A DNA stretch of 64,000 bases from Planctomycetota bacterium (GCA_024276075.1 JAJRXX010000070.1:1-64000); one strand, 5' to 3'. Counted from the stretch's first letter, positions 48,798 through 57,954 are shown. Notes: a model not told the origin generated them from the sequence alone. Translations and numbers: made by a program.

Positions 48798-50630
48798 CTA
48801 GATCGTGTTCTCGGTCACGCGCAGCACCTCGTCAACGGTGGTCCTGCCGTTTTGGACCTTGCGGAAGCCGTCGGTGCGTAGTGTGACCATGCCGCGCTCG
48901 ACGCAGATCCTGCGAAACTCGGTCACGCTGGGGTTCGACACGATCTTGTCGCGCAAGGTATCGTCGAGAATAAGCAACTCGTAAAGCCCGACTCGGCCCG
49001 CGTAGCCCGTGTTGCGACACTTATCGCACCCCTGCCCCGCCCAGACCTCATCCAGCGCGATACCTTGCATAGCTAGGTGCTCAGCCACGTCGGAGGTGGG
49101 TGGTTTTTGGATTTTGCAATTATCACAAATCCGTCGCACCAGCCGCTGCGCCAATGTCGCATTGACAGAAGCACCTATCAAAAACGGTTCGACGCCGATG
49201 TTGATCAACCGGGTAATAGAACTCGGCGCGTCGTTTGTGTGCAGCGTGGACAAAACAAGGTGGCCCGTCAGCGATGCCTGAATAGCGATACGCGCCGTCT
49301 CACCGTCGCGAATCTCACCGACCATCACCACGTCGGGGTCCTGCCGCAACAGGCTTCGTAGCGCTGCCGCAAATGTCATACCGATACGCTCGTGGGTCTG
49401 CACCTGTGTGATCCCACCTAGGTGGTACTCGACGGGGTCCTCGACGGTGGAGACATTTAGCCTGTCCTTATCCATCTGCCGAAGCGAAGAATAAAGGGTC
49501 GTGGTCTTACCGCTGCCCGTGGGACCAGTGACAAGAACAATACCGTGTGGCTGATCGATCTGATGCTTCCAGATCAATAGCGTATCCTCGTCCATACCCA
49601 GATCATCAAGTGAAACCTGGATAGACCGCGTGTCGAGGATACGCATGACCGCTTTTTCACCCGACGCTGTGGGCAACGTCGACAGACGCAGGTCGAGCTT
49701 GCGACCGTGGACCATCGCACGGATGCGCCCGTCTTGAGGCAGGCGCCGCTCTGAAATGTCGAGATTCGACATGATCTTCAGCCGAGAAATGATCGCCGCG
49801 TGCATGTGGTGAGGCGGATTCATCATCTCAAATAGGACACCGTCGATACGGTAGCGGATACGCAGCCGCTTCTCCTGTGGCTCAACGTGGATATCGCTGG
49901 CGCCTTCCTTGACCGCATTAAAAATAAGGTAATTGACCAAACGAATCACCGGCGACTCGCCCGCAACCTTCTCAAGGTCGACCTCCTCGTCCTCAGTCTT
50001 GACGACCTCGACGTCGTCTTCCTCGATACCCGCGATGATGTCATCGACCTCAGCACCGTTATCCTCATCTTCCTTGAGCGCCTCGATAGCAGCAGCGATA
50101 TCCTTCCGACAAACGACGACGGGCTTGATCGCGACACCGAGCTTGTGCCGAACCTCGTCGATGATCAGCAGGTTCTCGGGATACGTCACACCGAGTGTCA
50201 TTCGATTGCCGGAACTCACCAGTGGCATGACGCCGTGGGTCTTGCAAAAATCATGTGTTAGGCGGGCCAGACGCTTTTCATCTACATCGTCAGTCTCAAA
50301 CCTTCTAAATGCCAGGCTGTTCAGCGACGCCACAGCACCCTGGATCGCCAGCTCGTCTGCCCCCATGTCGAAAAATATGTCCGCCAACAATCTCCCCGGC
50401 GTCTTGGAGGTGATGCTGCGAGCATTGTCGAGTTGGGCAGCAGTGACGGCACCGACGTCGACCAACATCTGTCCCAAATCTCGTGCCCCTGAGGCTTCTG
50501 CAGGCTCGTCGTCCGGACTCCACAACTCACTGAGCGACTTACCCATACCGCTCATTGACGCGGGTGGCACGGAGGGGCCATCAGCGTCAACTGACTTGAA
50601 CCACTTGTTGATCTCGTCTTTGCTCATCAC
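48798..50630 (-). CDS. gspE: Type II secretion / type IV pilus assembly ATPase (GspE/PilB family)
   Basis: This hexameric ATPase powers pilus or pseudopilus assembly from the cytoplasmic face. The 610-residue protein has an N-terminal MshEN-like region (LGQMLVDVGAVTAAQLDNAR onward). The ATPase core carries Walker A GPTGSGKTTT (about 370), VEDPVEY (Asp box), VGEIRDGETARIA (Walker B) and HLVLSTLHTNDA (His box). A zinc tetracysteine follows (CDNC near 498, CDKC near 535). The preceding pilM/N/O/P-like genes read the same way and end 36 bp upstream, so this is the last gene of the operon. PilB and GspE cannot be told apart without the pilin genes. Confidence 0.93.
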   Translation of the reverse strand: MMSKDEINKWFKSVDADGPSVPPASMSGMGKSLSELWSPDDEPAEASGARDLGQMLVDVGAVTAAQLDNARSITSKTPGRLLADIFFDMGADELAIQGAVASLNSLAFRRFETDDVDEKRLARLTHDFCKTHGVMPLVSSGNRMTLGVTYPENLLIIDEVRHKLGVAIKPVVVCRKDIAAAIEALKEDEDNGAEVDDIIAGIEEDDVEVVKTEDEEVDLEKVAGESPVIRLVNYLIFNAVKEGASDIHVEPQEKRLRIRYRIDGVLFEMMNPPHHMHAAIISRLKIMSNLDISERRLPQDGRIRAMVHGRKLDLRLSTLPTASGEKAVMRILDTRSIQVSLDDLGMDEDTLLIWKHQIDQPHGIVLVTGPTGSGKTTTLYSSLRQMDKDRLNVSTVEDPVEYHLGGITQVQTHERIGMTFAAALRSLLRQDPDVVMVGEIRDGETARIAIQASLTGHLVLSTLHTNDAPSSITRLINIGVEPFLIGASVNATLAQRLVRRICDNCKIQKPPTSDVAEHLAMQGIALDEVWAGQGCDKCRNTGYAGRVGLYELLILDDTLRDKIVSNPSVTEFRRICVERGMVTLRTDGFRKVQNGRTTVDEVLRVTENTI

Positions 50631-50666
50631 GTGTGAACCGCTGTAAATACCCTATCAAACACATCA

Positions 50667-51452
50667 CTACCTGTAGCTACGCCCGTTCCTACCCGATCGT
50701 TTGTTTGTTTTATCCTGCATCTCGAGCATGAAGACCATGCCACCCCGACTTTCCAATTTAACCGAGACGTCGTTGATGGCTTTGATCGTAAAGCTGCCAA
50801 TCTCCTGGCCAGGCTGCAACAAATCGTTGTTGATAATGGCAACCGGCATCGCGCCATTCATGACACTCTGAAGATCGAAACCTTCGAGTTCACGCTCGAG
50901 CTTTTCGCGGTGTTTGCGATCCGCTTCTTGGCTACGCCTGGCGTCGAATCCCGCATCGACAGTCGACGTCGACTGGAACAAAGGCAACACAAACGGATTC
51001 TTCTTGATCTTATCGATCGGAACCTGCTGCTTCGTCGGATCCGTCGAGAACATTGAAACGATGCTGTCGGTATCCTTGAACAGCTTCTTAATATTCGCGG
51101 GATTGATCGGGTCATCATGCGCTGGACCCGACGCGGAGCTTAGCCTTTTCAAAGCGTTATCTATCTTGGCTTCATGTTCTTGGGTCAGTTTAGAGGGCCC
51201 CTCAGACCGCTGCGAAACACGCATCCCCCAGATCGTGCCCGCGGCAATTACGAAAATAACAAGAATGAGCATGGTCCCCTGAGTGAGGACTTTCCGCTTT
51301 ATTTTTTGCTCTTCAAACTGAAACTCTTCAGCTTCGGGCAATCCTTCAGGCCGAACGATACCGCCCATCAACGACAAGGTCTTGGCACTATCATCGATTT
51401 CACCGATTGGCGCGCCTTCGGGAGCCACAGCCGAGTCTTTGGTAACACTCAT
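50667..51452 (-). CDS. PilP/GspC-like inner-membrane protein of the secretion/pilus complex
   Basis: The product has 261 residues: a cytosolic N terminus of about 57 residues, one membrane helix (GTMLILVIFVIAAGTIWGM), a charged periplasmic linker, then a small beta-domain (AIINNDLLQPGQEIGSF, DVSVKLESRGGMVFMLEM) like the homology region of GspC/PilP. Its start overlaps the stop of the pilO-like gene by 4 bp, and gspE follows after 36 bp. The role is inferred from position and topology: a periplasmic connector between the inner-membrane ring and the secretin. Confidence 0.7.
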   Translation of the reverse strand: MSVTKDSAVAPEGAPIGEIDDSAKTLSLMGGIVRPEGLPEAEEFQFEEQKIKRKVLTQGTMLILVIFVIAAGTIWGMRVSQRSEGPSKLTQEHEAKIDNALKRLSSASGPAHDDPINPANIKKLFKDTDSIVSMFSTDPTKQQVPIDKIKKNPFVLPLFQSTSTVDAGFDARRSQEADRKHREKLERELEGFDLQSVMNGAMPVAIINNDLLQPGQEIGSFTIKAINDVSVKLESRGGMVFMLEMQDKTNKRSGRNGRSYR

Positions 51453-52027
51453 AAACGACCTCTTTCTGGTTCCTCTTCATCCGCCTTGCCATCCGGGTCA
51501 AAATAAATGCTCAATACGACGTTCGCCTCCATCTGTCCTTCGGTGTCCGCCTTTATCTTCTCGAGTTTCATCTGAGGCATCTGCGTGATCCGTCGCAGCT
51601 TTTCGAGGTCCAACAAAAAACTATAAAAACCATCAAAATCGCCGTGGATGGTCATCTTGATCGGCTGCTCCGCCGCAAAGTTTGCCGCTGCCGTGACAGG
51701 CTTATCGGTGCGCACGCTCTTAGGCGTCAGGCGGTGCTTCGCGGCCAACTCCCATACCTGCTTGAGTATCACCTCGACCTCGCGCTGCGCGGGTAACTTC
51801 TGCTCGAACAACTCGATCGTCTCGGACAGCTTCTCGATTTCATCGCCCAGATCAACGATGTTCTTACTGGCTTTGCGCAGCTGCTCGAGCTTGGCCTGCT
51901 TCTTGTGAATCTCAGTTGTGACCTCAGCGATCTGAGTATTGCGTGGCCGAAAAACAAAAAAGTACGCCGCCACCGGCATCGCCAACAGCAGCAAAACAAA
52001 AACAGATTCTCGGGTACCGAATCGCAT
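51449..52027 (-). CDS. pilO: PilO/GspM-like inner-membrane alignment protein
   Basis: This is a bitopic protein of 192 residues: short cytosolic start (MRFGTRES), one helix (VFVLLLLAMPVAAYFFVF), a coiled coil (about 35-80, EIHKKQAKLEQLRKASKNIV with EIEKLSETIELFEQKLP), and a ferredoxin-like periplasmic domain (IKMTIHGDFDGFYSFLLDLE). That is the standard PilO architecture. It lies 6 bp downstream of the pilN-like gene and overlaps the next gene by 4 bp (ATGA), so the three are translationally linked. Confidence 0.85.
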   Translation of the reverse strand: MRFGTRESVFVLLLLAMPVAAYFFVFRPRNTQIAEVTTEIHKKQAKLEQLRKASKNIVDLGDEIEKLSETIELFEQKLPAQREVEVILKQVWELAAKHRLTPKSVRTDKPVTAAANFAAEQPIKMTIHGDFDGFYSFLLDLEKLRRITQMPQMKLEKIKADTEGQMEANVVLSIYFDPDGKADEEEPERGRL

Positions 52028-52033
52028 GACGCG

Positions 52034-52897
52034 TTATTCCTTTAACGAAGGCCTAGAAGGGTTGTCTGCCGCGGGTAAAACATCGCGATCCGATGAACCG
52101 CGTTGACCAGGAATCATCACCGGCTCGTCGGGGATGACCAGCTTGCCACCCGCGTCGATCTGGATCGTGTTGCTCATCGGGTCCTGCTTGAGCGATCTGC
52201 CTGCGTGTTTCGGGTCTATTTCACGGATGTCGACGTCTTGGTTAATCGTCATATCAACCCGGAACTTGCGCATCAGATTGTCGCCGGCTAATTTGATCTC
52301 TTCGCTGTACGACAGATTCACATCTTGAAACATCTTCGACCTGCTCAGCGAAGTCATGTACTGGGCAACCTGAATGTCTGTGGGCGCGACGCCAACCAAC
52401 TTCAGCGTGGATTTCACCTTCCGGACCTGCTGATCGGAATCCTTATCGTTCTTTTTCTTCGCATTCTTCTTGGCTTTGTCCAATGCCGTCGTGGTATGTT
52501 TTCGTTTCTTTTGCCTGACAACCTTGGTCTCGAGGTCAAGCTCAAGCAGGCTCAACGTGCCGGGCATGTTGTTGATCAATTCAGCAAGAATCAAGCTCCG
52601 TGGAATCCGCTCGATGAGCATCGAGGTAACCTTCGCCTTACGGAGCATCTCCTGTTTTTTCTCTTGGAGCTGCTCGAGCTTTTCGAGATTATTCGCAGCC
52701 TCTTCGAACTGAGCGTTTACCTGCTGACGTTTCTTGGCGATATCGATCCGCTGACGATCCGTGACGAGAAACGCCCCGATGATGCTGGCCATGACGACAA
52801 TGAATAGCGACAAACTGATGACATTTGTACGCCGCTGCGTCTTCTTCTCGACGTAGTCTTCGGGTAAGAAATTAGTATTGGCCATAACCTGCTCCAA
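52034..52897 (-). CDS. pilN: PilN-like (fimbrial assembly) inner-membrane protein
   Basis: The 287-residue protein has a conserved N-terminal tail NFLPEDYVEKK, which in PilN contacts PilM, then a membrane helix (VISLSLFIVVMASIIGAFLV), a coiled coil (about 55-90) and a periplasmic fold with LAELINNMPGTLSLLELDLE and VGVAPTDIQVAQYMTSLSRS. The C-terminal 70 residues are longer and polar compared with usual PilN. It lies about 110 bp downstream of pilM. A lysine-rich insert (KKRKHTTTALDKAKKNAKKK) is unusual for a periplasmic region. Confidence 0.87.
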   Translation of the reverse strand: MEQVMANTNFLPEDYVEKKTQRRTNVISLSLFIVVMASIIGAFLVTDRQRIDIAKKRQQVNAQFEEAANNLEKLEQLQEKKQEMLRKAKVTSMLIERIPRSLILAELINNMPGTLSLLELDLETKVVRQKKRKHTTTALDKAKKNAKKKNDKDSDQQVRKVKSTLKLVGVAPTDIQVAQYMTSLSRSKMFQDVNLSYSEEIKLAGDNLMRKFRVDMTINQDVDIREIDPKHAGRSLKQDPMSNTIQIDAGGKLVIPDEPVMIPGQRGSSDRDVLPAADNPSRPSLKE

Positions 52898-53005
52898 GCT
52901 GTCGGAATGATTCGCGTTCGAAACGCATGCTCGCTTTCACGCCTGTGCTCCGTTCGTTCGTATCCCGCGCATCTCTCCCACTACATAACGAGCCGCGTCG
53001 GAGGC

Positions 53006-54235
53006 TCAAAGGTTCGCCTCGCTAAGACACAAGCCCATGGGCACCGCCCAGCCCGGCTGGGGCTGACGCATATCGACCCCAATCGCCCCGGTAGGACGAT
53101 TAAGACCAACCAACCGCGCCAAGGGATCGCCCAACTGCGCGCCAATACGCAGCGCGCGAGCGATCTTCTGACAAAGCCATACGTGCCTCGATTCTCCGCC
53201 CAGAAAGATCAGCTTCTCGATCTTACGTTCGGGGAATAGGCTTTGGTGATAGCGGATGCTCAACTGCAATTCGTCGATCAGGCAATCGAGCGTCTCGCCG
53301 AAGTCGGCTTGTGTTGTTTGAGTCGCGCCCCTCTGTACCTCGTCGGAAGCTTGATCTGCCACAGCGGTCGCCTGCATCGGCTGATCGTCATTAATCGCAC
53401 GCATCCCGGCATTGGCACGCGGGGGCTGTACATCACCAGCCACTCCGGGAGACGGCGCGTCGTGAGCACGCATATTGTCAACCCCACCGCCCGCCTGGTG
53501 TATACGTGTCAGCCTGGCATCAGAAAAACTCGTGCCCGCTGCGTGCGCCACCTGCCTGGTAAAGTAGTCACCACCGACGTGGATCGTCTTCGCAAATGCC
53601 ATCTCGATCCCGTGGGCAATGATCACTTTGGTCGTTGCGCCGCCCAGATCGATAAAACACGTCGATCGCTCTGTATCACTATCACGCCGATACAGGTGAG
53701 CAAACGCCTTGAGAATCGCCAAAGGCTCGCTGTGCATACCGACCACTTCGAGCTTTGCACGGTGGGCGAGTTGGATATACCCCATCGCAGCATCGCGGCT
53801 CACGGCAAAACAAATTACCTCCTGCTTGGCGCCCCCTTCTCCCATCACCTGCCCGACGGGGCAGTGCCGCACAACCATGCGTGACGGATCAACGTTTAGG
53901 CGATGCCGCAGGTGCTCATTGATTTGGCCTTCGATTTCGATGGGGTCATCCGAACGTGTGATCTTCAGGTGCTGCACAAGCGTCTGGTACGCGGGGATCG
54001 AGCAGATAGCCCGTTTTGATTTGAACTTGCTACCGCTCAAAACCTCTTTGAGCGCGTCGGCGAAAAACGCCTGCCTCGCTGCCGGGTCCGCCCGCGCGTG
54101 CTCGGGCACATCGATCGAGCCCGCTGCCACCAACTGAGGCGGATCGCTGGGAATAATTTGCAACAACTTCAGGCTGTCCGCCCCGAAGTCGATCGCGATC
54201 GGGGAATAACGGGTCCTGGACCAGCCCCAAACCAT
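53006..54235 (-). CDS. pilM: PilM-like actin-fold protein of the pilus/secretion complex
   Basis: PilM is a cytosolic actin-like ATP-binding protein that docks on PilN. From ATG 54235 (GGAGGG seven bases upstream) it has 409 residues. It starts MVWGWSRTRYSPIAIDFGAD, with the first phosphate-binding strand SPIAIDFGADSLKLLQI, then TCFIDLGGATTKVIIAHGIE (second phosphate loop) and KLIFLGGESRHVW. An insert of about 70 polar residues (VDNMRAHDAPSPG to TQTTQAD) separates the last two. The open frame continues to 54322 without a ribosome site. It heads the pilM-N-O-P-gspE operon. Confidence 0.88.
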   Translation of the reverse strand: MVWGWSRTRYSPIAIDFGADSLKLLQIIPSDPPQLVAAGSIDVPEHARADPAARQAFFADALKEVLSGSKFKSKRAICSIPAYQTLVQHLKITRSDDPIEIEGQINEHLRHRLNVDPSRMVVRHCPVGQVMGEGGAKQEVICFAVSRDAAMGYIQLAHRAKLEVVGMHSEPLAILKAFAHLYRRDSDTERSTCFIDLGGATTKVIIAHGIEMAFAKTIHVGGDYFTRQVAHAAGTSFSDARLTRIHQAGGGVDNMRAHDAPSPGVAGDVQPPRANAGMRAINDDQPMQATAVADQASDEVQRGATQTTQADFGETLDCLIDELQLSIRYHQSLFPERKIEKLIFLGGESRHVWLCQKIARALRIGAQLGDPLARLVGLNRPTGAIGVDMRQPQPGWAVPMGLCLSEANL

Positions 54236-54435
54236 TTCCAACCCTCCAAAAACCACGCCAAGTTCCGATATAGACCACACGCCCCGCCATGGCCATGGAT
54301 AGACCGGGTCTGCGGGTATCAAACCGGGGGTACCTCGTTCAAAGATCGACCTGATCTCATGCCCGGTTTAGCCAATGAACAGTGATCCGGGGATCGATAA
54401 CACGATCAAAACGACTGGCGCAACAACAAAACTGG

Positions 54436-54479
54436 CCGTTATCGGACGATATCGCTACGCCAGAGACCCGTTATCGGAC
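54436..54479 (-). promoter_or_regulatory. Direct repeats CCGTTATCGGAC upstream of pilM
   Basis: Perfect 12 bp direct repeats at 54436-54447 and 54468-54479 (CCGTTATCGGAC on the plus strand), start to start 32 bp or three helical turns. They lie about 200-245 bp upstream of the pilM start and just past the terminator of the candidate small RNA. Such spacing is typical of activator or repressor sites; the regulator is unknown. Confidence 0.45.
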
Positions 54480-54487
54480 TTTTTAAG

Positions 54488-54641
54488 ACGCAAAAAACCC
54501 CAGGCAGCATCGGGGGGGAGGTCTGCCTGGGGCGAGTTCTCAGGCCGATCATTTGAATGACGATCAACCTGAGGTTGGGGTTTTTAGGCGCTCGACATGC
54601 CCTTCTCGACCTACGAAGCCCGGTATTATCGGGCTTACGCG
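54488..54641 (-). ncRNA. Candidate small RNA with C-rich terminator loop, about 154 nt
   Basis: On the minus strand TTGAAA (54675-54670), a 16 bp spacer and TAGAAT (54653-54648) predict a start near 54641. The transcript has an AAGCCCG/CGGGCTT hairpin, an AACCTCAGGTT hairpin, and ends in an intrinsic terminator. The terminator loop reads ACCTCCCCCCC, which includes the anti-Shine-Dalgarno sequence ACCUCC, as in some C-rich regulatory RNAs. No protein frame fits. It could also be a leader or attenuator for pilM. I cannot match it to a named RNA. Confidence 0.5.
54492..54532 (-). terminator. Intrinsic terminator (minus strand)
   Basis: Perfect 10 bp stem CCCCAGGCAG/CTGCCTGGGG (54498-54507 with 54523-54532), a 15 nt loop, then six T residues on the minus strand (54497-54492). 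No protein gene lies directly upstream on that strand. Confidence 0.75.
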
Positions 54642-54705
54642 AAATCTATTCTACACAGCCTCTCTGGATTTTCAATAGTTTTCTGGGCTGTCTACCGTCT
54701 TTCAT

Positions 54706-54810
54706 TAGAGCAACTTGCGTAATTATTCTCCATCTCCCCAAGAAGAAGGCAGGTCAATGACCTGCCCTACTCCAGAACTAACATGGCGATTATTTATGCA
54801 AGGTGCTCTA
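54706..54810. mobile_element. MITE-like element A3 (diverged, TAGAGCAA ends)
   Basis: A 105 bp element with imperfect terminal inverted repeats TAGAGCAACTTGCGTAATTA / TAGAGCACCTTGCATAAATA. The centre holds a GGCAGGTCA/TGACCTGCC palindrome in place of the REP hairpin of A1 and A2. The remaining 54811-54940 sequence before hslU shows no feature. Confidence 0.7.
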
Positions 54811-54940
54811 ATCCACTTATTCGCTCACTTTGTATCGCTCGAACCTCGACACACAGATACCCAAGCCGGGGCTGGCAGGATCGTCACACGTGTTATGGAG
54901 GTCCAAGCAGCGTGCGAAACACCCGCTACCATAGTGAGCC

Positions 54941-56338
54941 ATGCAGGACCTGACGCCTCAACAAATTGTCTCGGAATTGGACCGCTACATCATTGGTCAG
55001 CGTGCCGCCAAACGCGCGGTGGCGGTGGCGATCCGCAACCGCTGGCGTCGACAACAGCTCGACCCGGAAATGGCTCGTGAGGTATACCCAAAGAATATCG
55101 TCATGATCGGACCGACCGGCGTGGGTAAGACCGAGATCGCTCGCCGATTGGCAAACCTCACCGGCGCACCGTTCATCAAGGTCGAAGCCAGTAAGTTCAC
55201 AGAAGTCGGCTACCACGGCCGCGACGTCGAGTCGATGGTGCGCGACCTGGTTGACCAAGCGGTGAGCATGGTGCGTCAGGAGCAAGCAAAACTGGTGGAG
55301 GACCGTGCCGCGGAAACCGCAACACAGCGTCTAATCGATCTGCTGCTACCGCCCGCATCACCATCGTCGTCGCAATCACCATCGACCGGCTACGTCGAAA
55401 CCGAACAATCCGAAGAACGCCGCGACCACACGCGCCAGCGTCTGCGTGAACAACTCGACGCCGGCAAGCTCGACAACCGTGAAGTAGAGCTAACGATCAA
55501 CCAAAAACCCACCGCATCGGTCATGTTTGCAAACATGGGCGTGGAGCAGATGGACCCGGATATGGCCAATATGTTTGAACGGCTAATCCCCGAACAAACA
55601 AAACACCGCCGGGTAACGGTGACGCAAGCAAAACAAATACTGATCGAACAGGAAACCGACAAGCTCATCGACCCCGATAAGATGACCACCGAAGCAATCA
55701 CCCGGACGCAGGAGAGCGGCATCGTCTTCCTCGACGAGATCGACAAAATCGCAACGCCCGGAGGCCGCGGCGAGGGTGCCGGAGGCGCCGGTGGCGGGGG
55801 TTCGCCCGACGTATCGAGGCAGGGTGTACAACGCGATCTGCTGCCCATCGTCGAGGGCTCAGCCGTGACCACCCGGTACGGCGTCGTGCACACGGACCAC
55901 ATCCTCTTCATCGCAGCGGGAGCGTTTCACACAGCATCGGTCAGCGACCTGATGCCAGAATTACAAGGACGGTTCCCGATCCGCGTGGAACTCTCGTCGC
56001 TGACGCGCGACGACTTTGTGCGCATACTCACCGAACCCAGCAACGCCCTGACGAAACAACAGCAAGCCCTCTTAGCAGTCGAAAAGTTGGCAGTCGAATT
56101 CGAGCCCACCGCGATCGAAACGATCGCCGACCTGGCGGCAAAAGCAAACGACATGATGGAAAACATCGGCGCACGTCGCCTGATGACCATCATTGAAAGG
56201 GTGTTCGAGGAGATCAATTTCGACGCGCCTCAGCGTGTCGAACAAGGCCAAACCCAACTGACGATCACCGAATCGTTTGTGCGTGAACAGGTGTCGTCGA
56301 TTGTCAAAGACGAGGACCTGAGCCGGTTTGTGCTGTAG
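54941..56338 (+). CDS. hslU: ATP-dependent protease ATPase subunit HslU
   Basis: HslU is an AAA+ unfoldase that feeds substrates to the HslV peptidase. The 465-residue protein has the N-terminal block TPQQIVSELDRYIIGQ, Walker A GPTGVGKT (57-64), the GYHGRDVE pore loop, an intermediate domain (about 110-240), Walker B IVFLDEIDKIA (near 262), sensor HTDHILFIAAGAF, and the C-terminal GARRLMTIIERVFEEI and SRFVL, whose last residues activate HslV. hslV usually precedes hslU but is not in the window. The gene is bounded upstream by a MITE-like element. Confidence 0.95.
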   Translation: MQDLTPQQIVSELDRYIIGQRAAKRAVAVAIRNRWRRQQLDPEMAREVYPKNIVMIGPTGVGKTEIARRLANLTGAPFIKVEASKFTEVGYHGRDVESMVRDLVDQAVSMVRQEQAKLVEDRAAETATQRLIDLLLPPASPSSSQSPSTGYVETEQSEERRDHTRQRLREQLDAGKLDNREVELTINQKPTASVMFANMGVEQMDPDMANMFERLIPEQTKHRRVTVTQAKQILIEQETDKLIDPDKMTTEAITRTQESGIVFLDEIDKIATPGGRGEGAGGAGGGGSPDVSRQGVQRDLLPIVEGSAVTTRYGVVHTDHILFIAAGAFHTASVSDLMPELQGRFPIRVELSSLTRDDFVRILTEPSNALTKQQQALLAVEKLAVEFEPTAIETIADLAAKANDMMENIGARRLMTIIERVFEEINFDAPQRVEQGQTQLTITESFVREQVSSIVKDEDLSRFVL

Positions 56339-56365
56339 CCACACAGTGATACAGGATGCCGAGAT

Positions 56366-56475
56366 TGTAGGGTCCGCTGTGCGGACCGTTCCAGTTGCTC
56401 ATCCAACGCCGGTGGCACGGGTTGCTTGCAACCAGTGAGCCGCGTAGGTCCGCCCCTGCCCGGGCCGCCAAGGCG
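56366..56475. repeat. Composite REP block (family F) downstream of hslU
   Basis: TAGGGTCCGCTGTGCGGACC (56370-56389), GTTGCTCATCCAACGCC, a REP hairpin with head GGTGGCAC and loop TTGCTTGCAA (56411-56438), and GTAGGTCCGCCCCTGCCCGG. It repeats the order seen at 19684-19758. The remaining 56476-56661 stretch shows no feature. Confidence 0.7.
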
Positions 56476-56661
56476 TCTGGGGTTAAAGCAACGGACCTCT
56501 TTTCACTACCGGAATGATCGCAGCATATACGCTCAACCCGACCATGGGTAAGATATACCCCTCAATCGCGGGCAGTGTTCGCTAATAGGCCACTGAATTT
56601 TTGTAACAAACGCAACAACCCCGACCCCCAGGCAGGCCGCACGCCCGAGGCACAGCAGAGC

Positions 56662-57954
56662 ATGGCCAAAGTTCCCGATATAGCTGACATGTCCAGTCAA
56701 CAACGGCTATCGCACGTGGTGGAGATGATGCGCGAGATGAGCCGTCACACGGACCCGCAGCAAATGGTGCTGGCATACGGCGAGCGGGTGCGTCACCTGA
56801 TGCCATACGATCGACTGGTAGCTGTGAGCCGACGCGGACTCGAAGAACCTTGGTACCGCGTGACGCGCAGCACCACATGGGGCCTCGACCGAAATCCGTG
56901 GAAGGAACACGATCGCCTGCCGGTGCTACAGAGCGGATTACTTGGCGAATTGCTCTACGGCGACGAGCCCCGCGTGGTGGACGAGCTAAATGTAGCAGCA
57001 GACGATCCGGGTGCGGAATTTTTAGCCGACATGGGTAGCGCGATCGCCGTACCGGTATACGACCAGGGCATGGCGCTGAACATGGTGGTGGTCATGCGTC
57101 GCGAAGCACATGCGTTTGACTCGGATCAACTCGCCGACCAGGTGTGGACAAGTAATCTGTTTGGCCGTTCGACGCAGACCCTCGTTCTAGCGGGCGAGAT
57201 CGAGCGCGCGTCAAAAGCGATCGACCAAGAGCTAAAAACAATCGGCGATTTGCAGCGGTCGCTGCTGCCGTGGCGCTTGCCTCAGATACCCACAATGAAC
57301 CTTGCGGTGCACTACCAGCCCGCAGCGAAGTGTGGCGGGGACTATTACGATTTCTTCCCGATGCACGACGACAAGTGGGGCATCCTGATCGCTGACGTAA
57401 GCGGACACGGCAGCCCCGCAGCCGTGCTCATGGCGATCACACACGTGCTGGCGCACGCGGCATCGAGGATAGCCACCACGCCGTCACACGTGCTCAACTA
57501 TATAAACCACCACCTGACGCAGCGGTATACCGTGGGCACGGGTCGATTCGTCACAGCGTTCTGCGGGGTGTACGACCCGTCGAAGCATGAACTGATATAC
57601 GCCAGCGCCGGTCACAACGCGCCGCGGGTCAAGCGGTGTACTGATGGATCAACGTTCTTCCTGGACGCGGTGGGCAACCCGCCATTGGGCATCGATGCCG
57701 AGATACTGTACGATGAGACGACGCAGACATTCGAGACGGGCGATCAGATCATCTTTTACACCGATGGCATCACCGAGGCGTTCAACAGCCAAGGCGATAT
57801 GTTCGGCACCGATCGGCTCGATGAGGTGCTGCACACTTGCATGATCGACGCGACGGGCCTGATCGACGCGGTGCTAATGGCGCTAGACGATTTCACAGCC
57901 GGCCACCCAGCGGACGACGACCGGACGATGCTCGTGGCCAAGGTCACGGGGTGA
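56662..57954 (+). CDS. GAF-domain SpoIIE/RsbU-type PP2C serine phosphatase
   Basis: From ATG 56662 the product has 430 residues. An N-terminal GAF-like sensor domain (about 10-175: YDRLVAVSRRGLEEPWYRVT, AIAVPVYDQGMALNMVVVMR) is joined by a helix (ASKAIDQELKTIGDLQRSLL) to a PPM phosphatase domain. The latter has CGGDYYDFFP and GILIADVSGHGSPAAVLMA (metal-binding aspartates), YASAGHNAPR and FYTDGITEAFN, and ends GHPADDDRTMLVAKV. Such proteins usually dephosphorylate anti-sigma-factor antagonists in stress or partner-switching pathways; no partner genes are adjacent. The frame is open back to GTG 56575 without clear support. Confidence 0.9.
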   Translation: MAKVPDIADMSSQQRLSHVVEMMREMSRHTDPQQMVLAYGERVRHLMPYDRLVAVSRRGLEEPWYRVTRSTTWGLDRNPWKEHDRLPVLQSGLLGELLYGDEPRVVDELNVAADDPGAEFLADMGSAIAVPVYDQGMALNMVVVMRREAHAFDSDQLADQVWTSNLFGRSTQTLVLAGEIERASKAIDQELKTIGDLQRSLLPWRLPQIPTMNLAVHYQPAAKCGGDYYDFFPMHDDKWGILIADVSGHGSPAAVLMAITHVLAHAASRIATTPSHVLNYINHHLTQRYTVGTGRFVTAFCGVYDPSKHELIYASAGHNAPRVKRCTDGSTFFLDAVGNPPLGIDAEILYDETTQTFETGDQIIFYTDGITEAFNSQGDMFGTDRLDEVLHTCMIDATGLIDAVLMALDDFTAGHPADDDRTMLVAKVTG

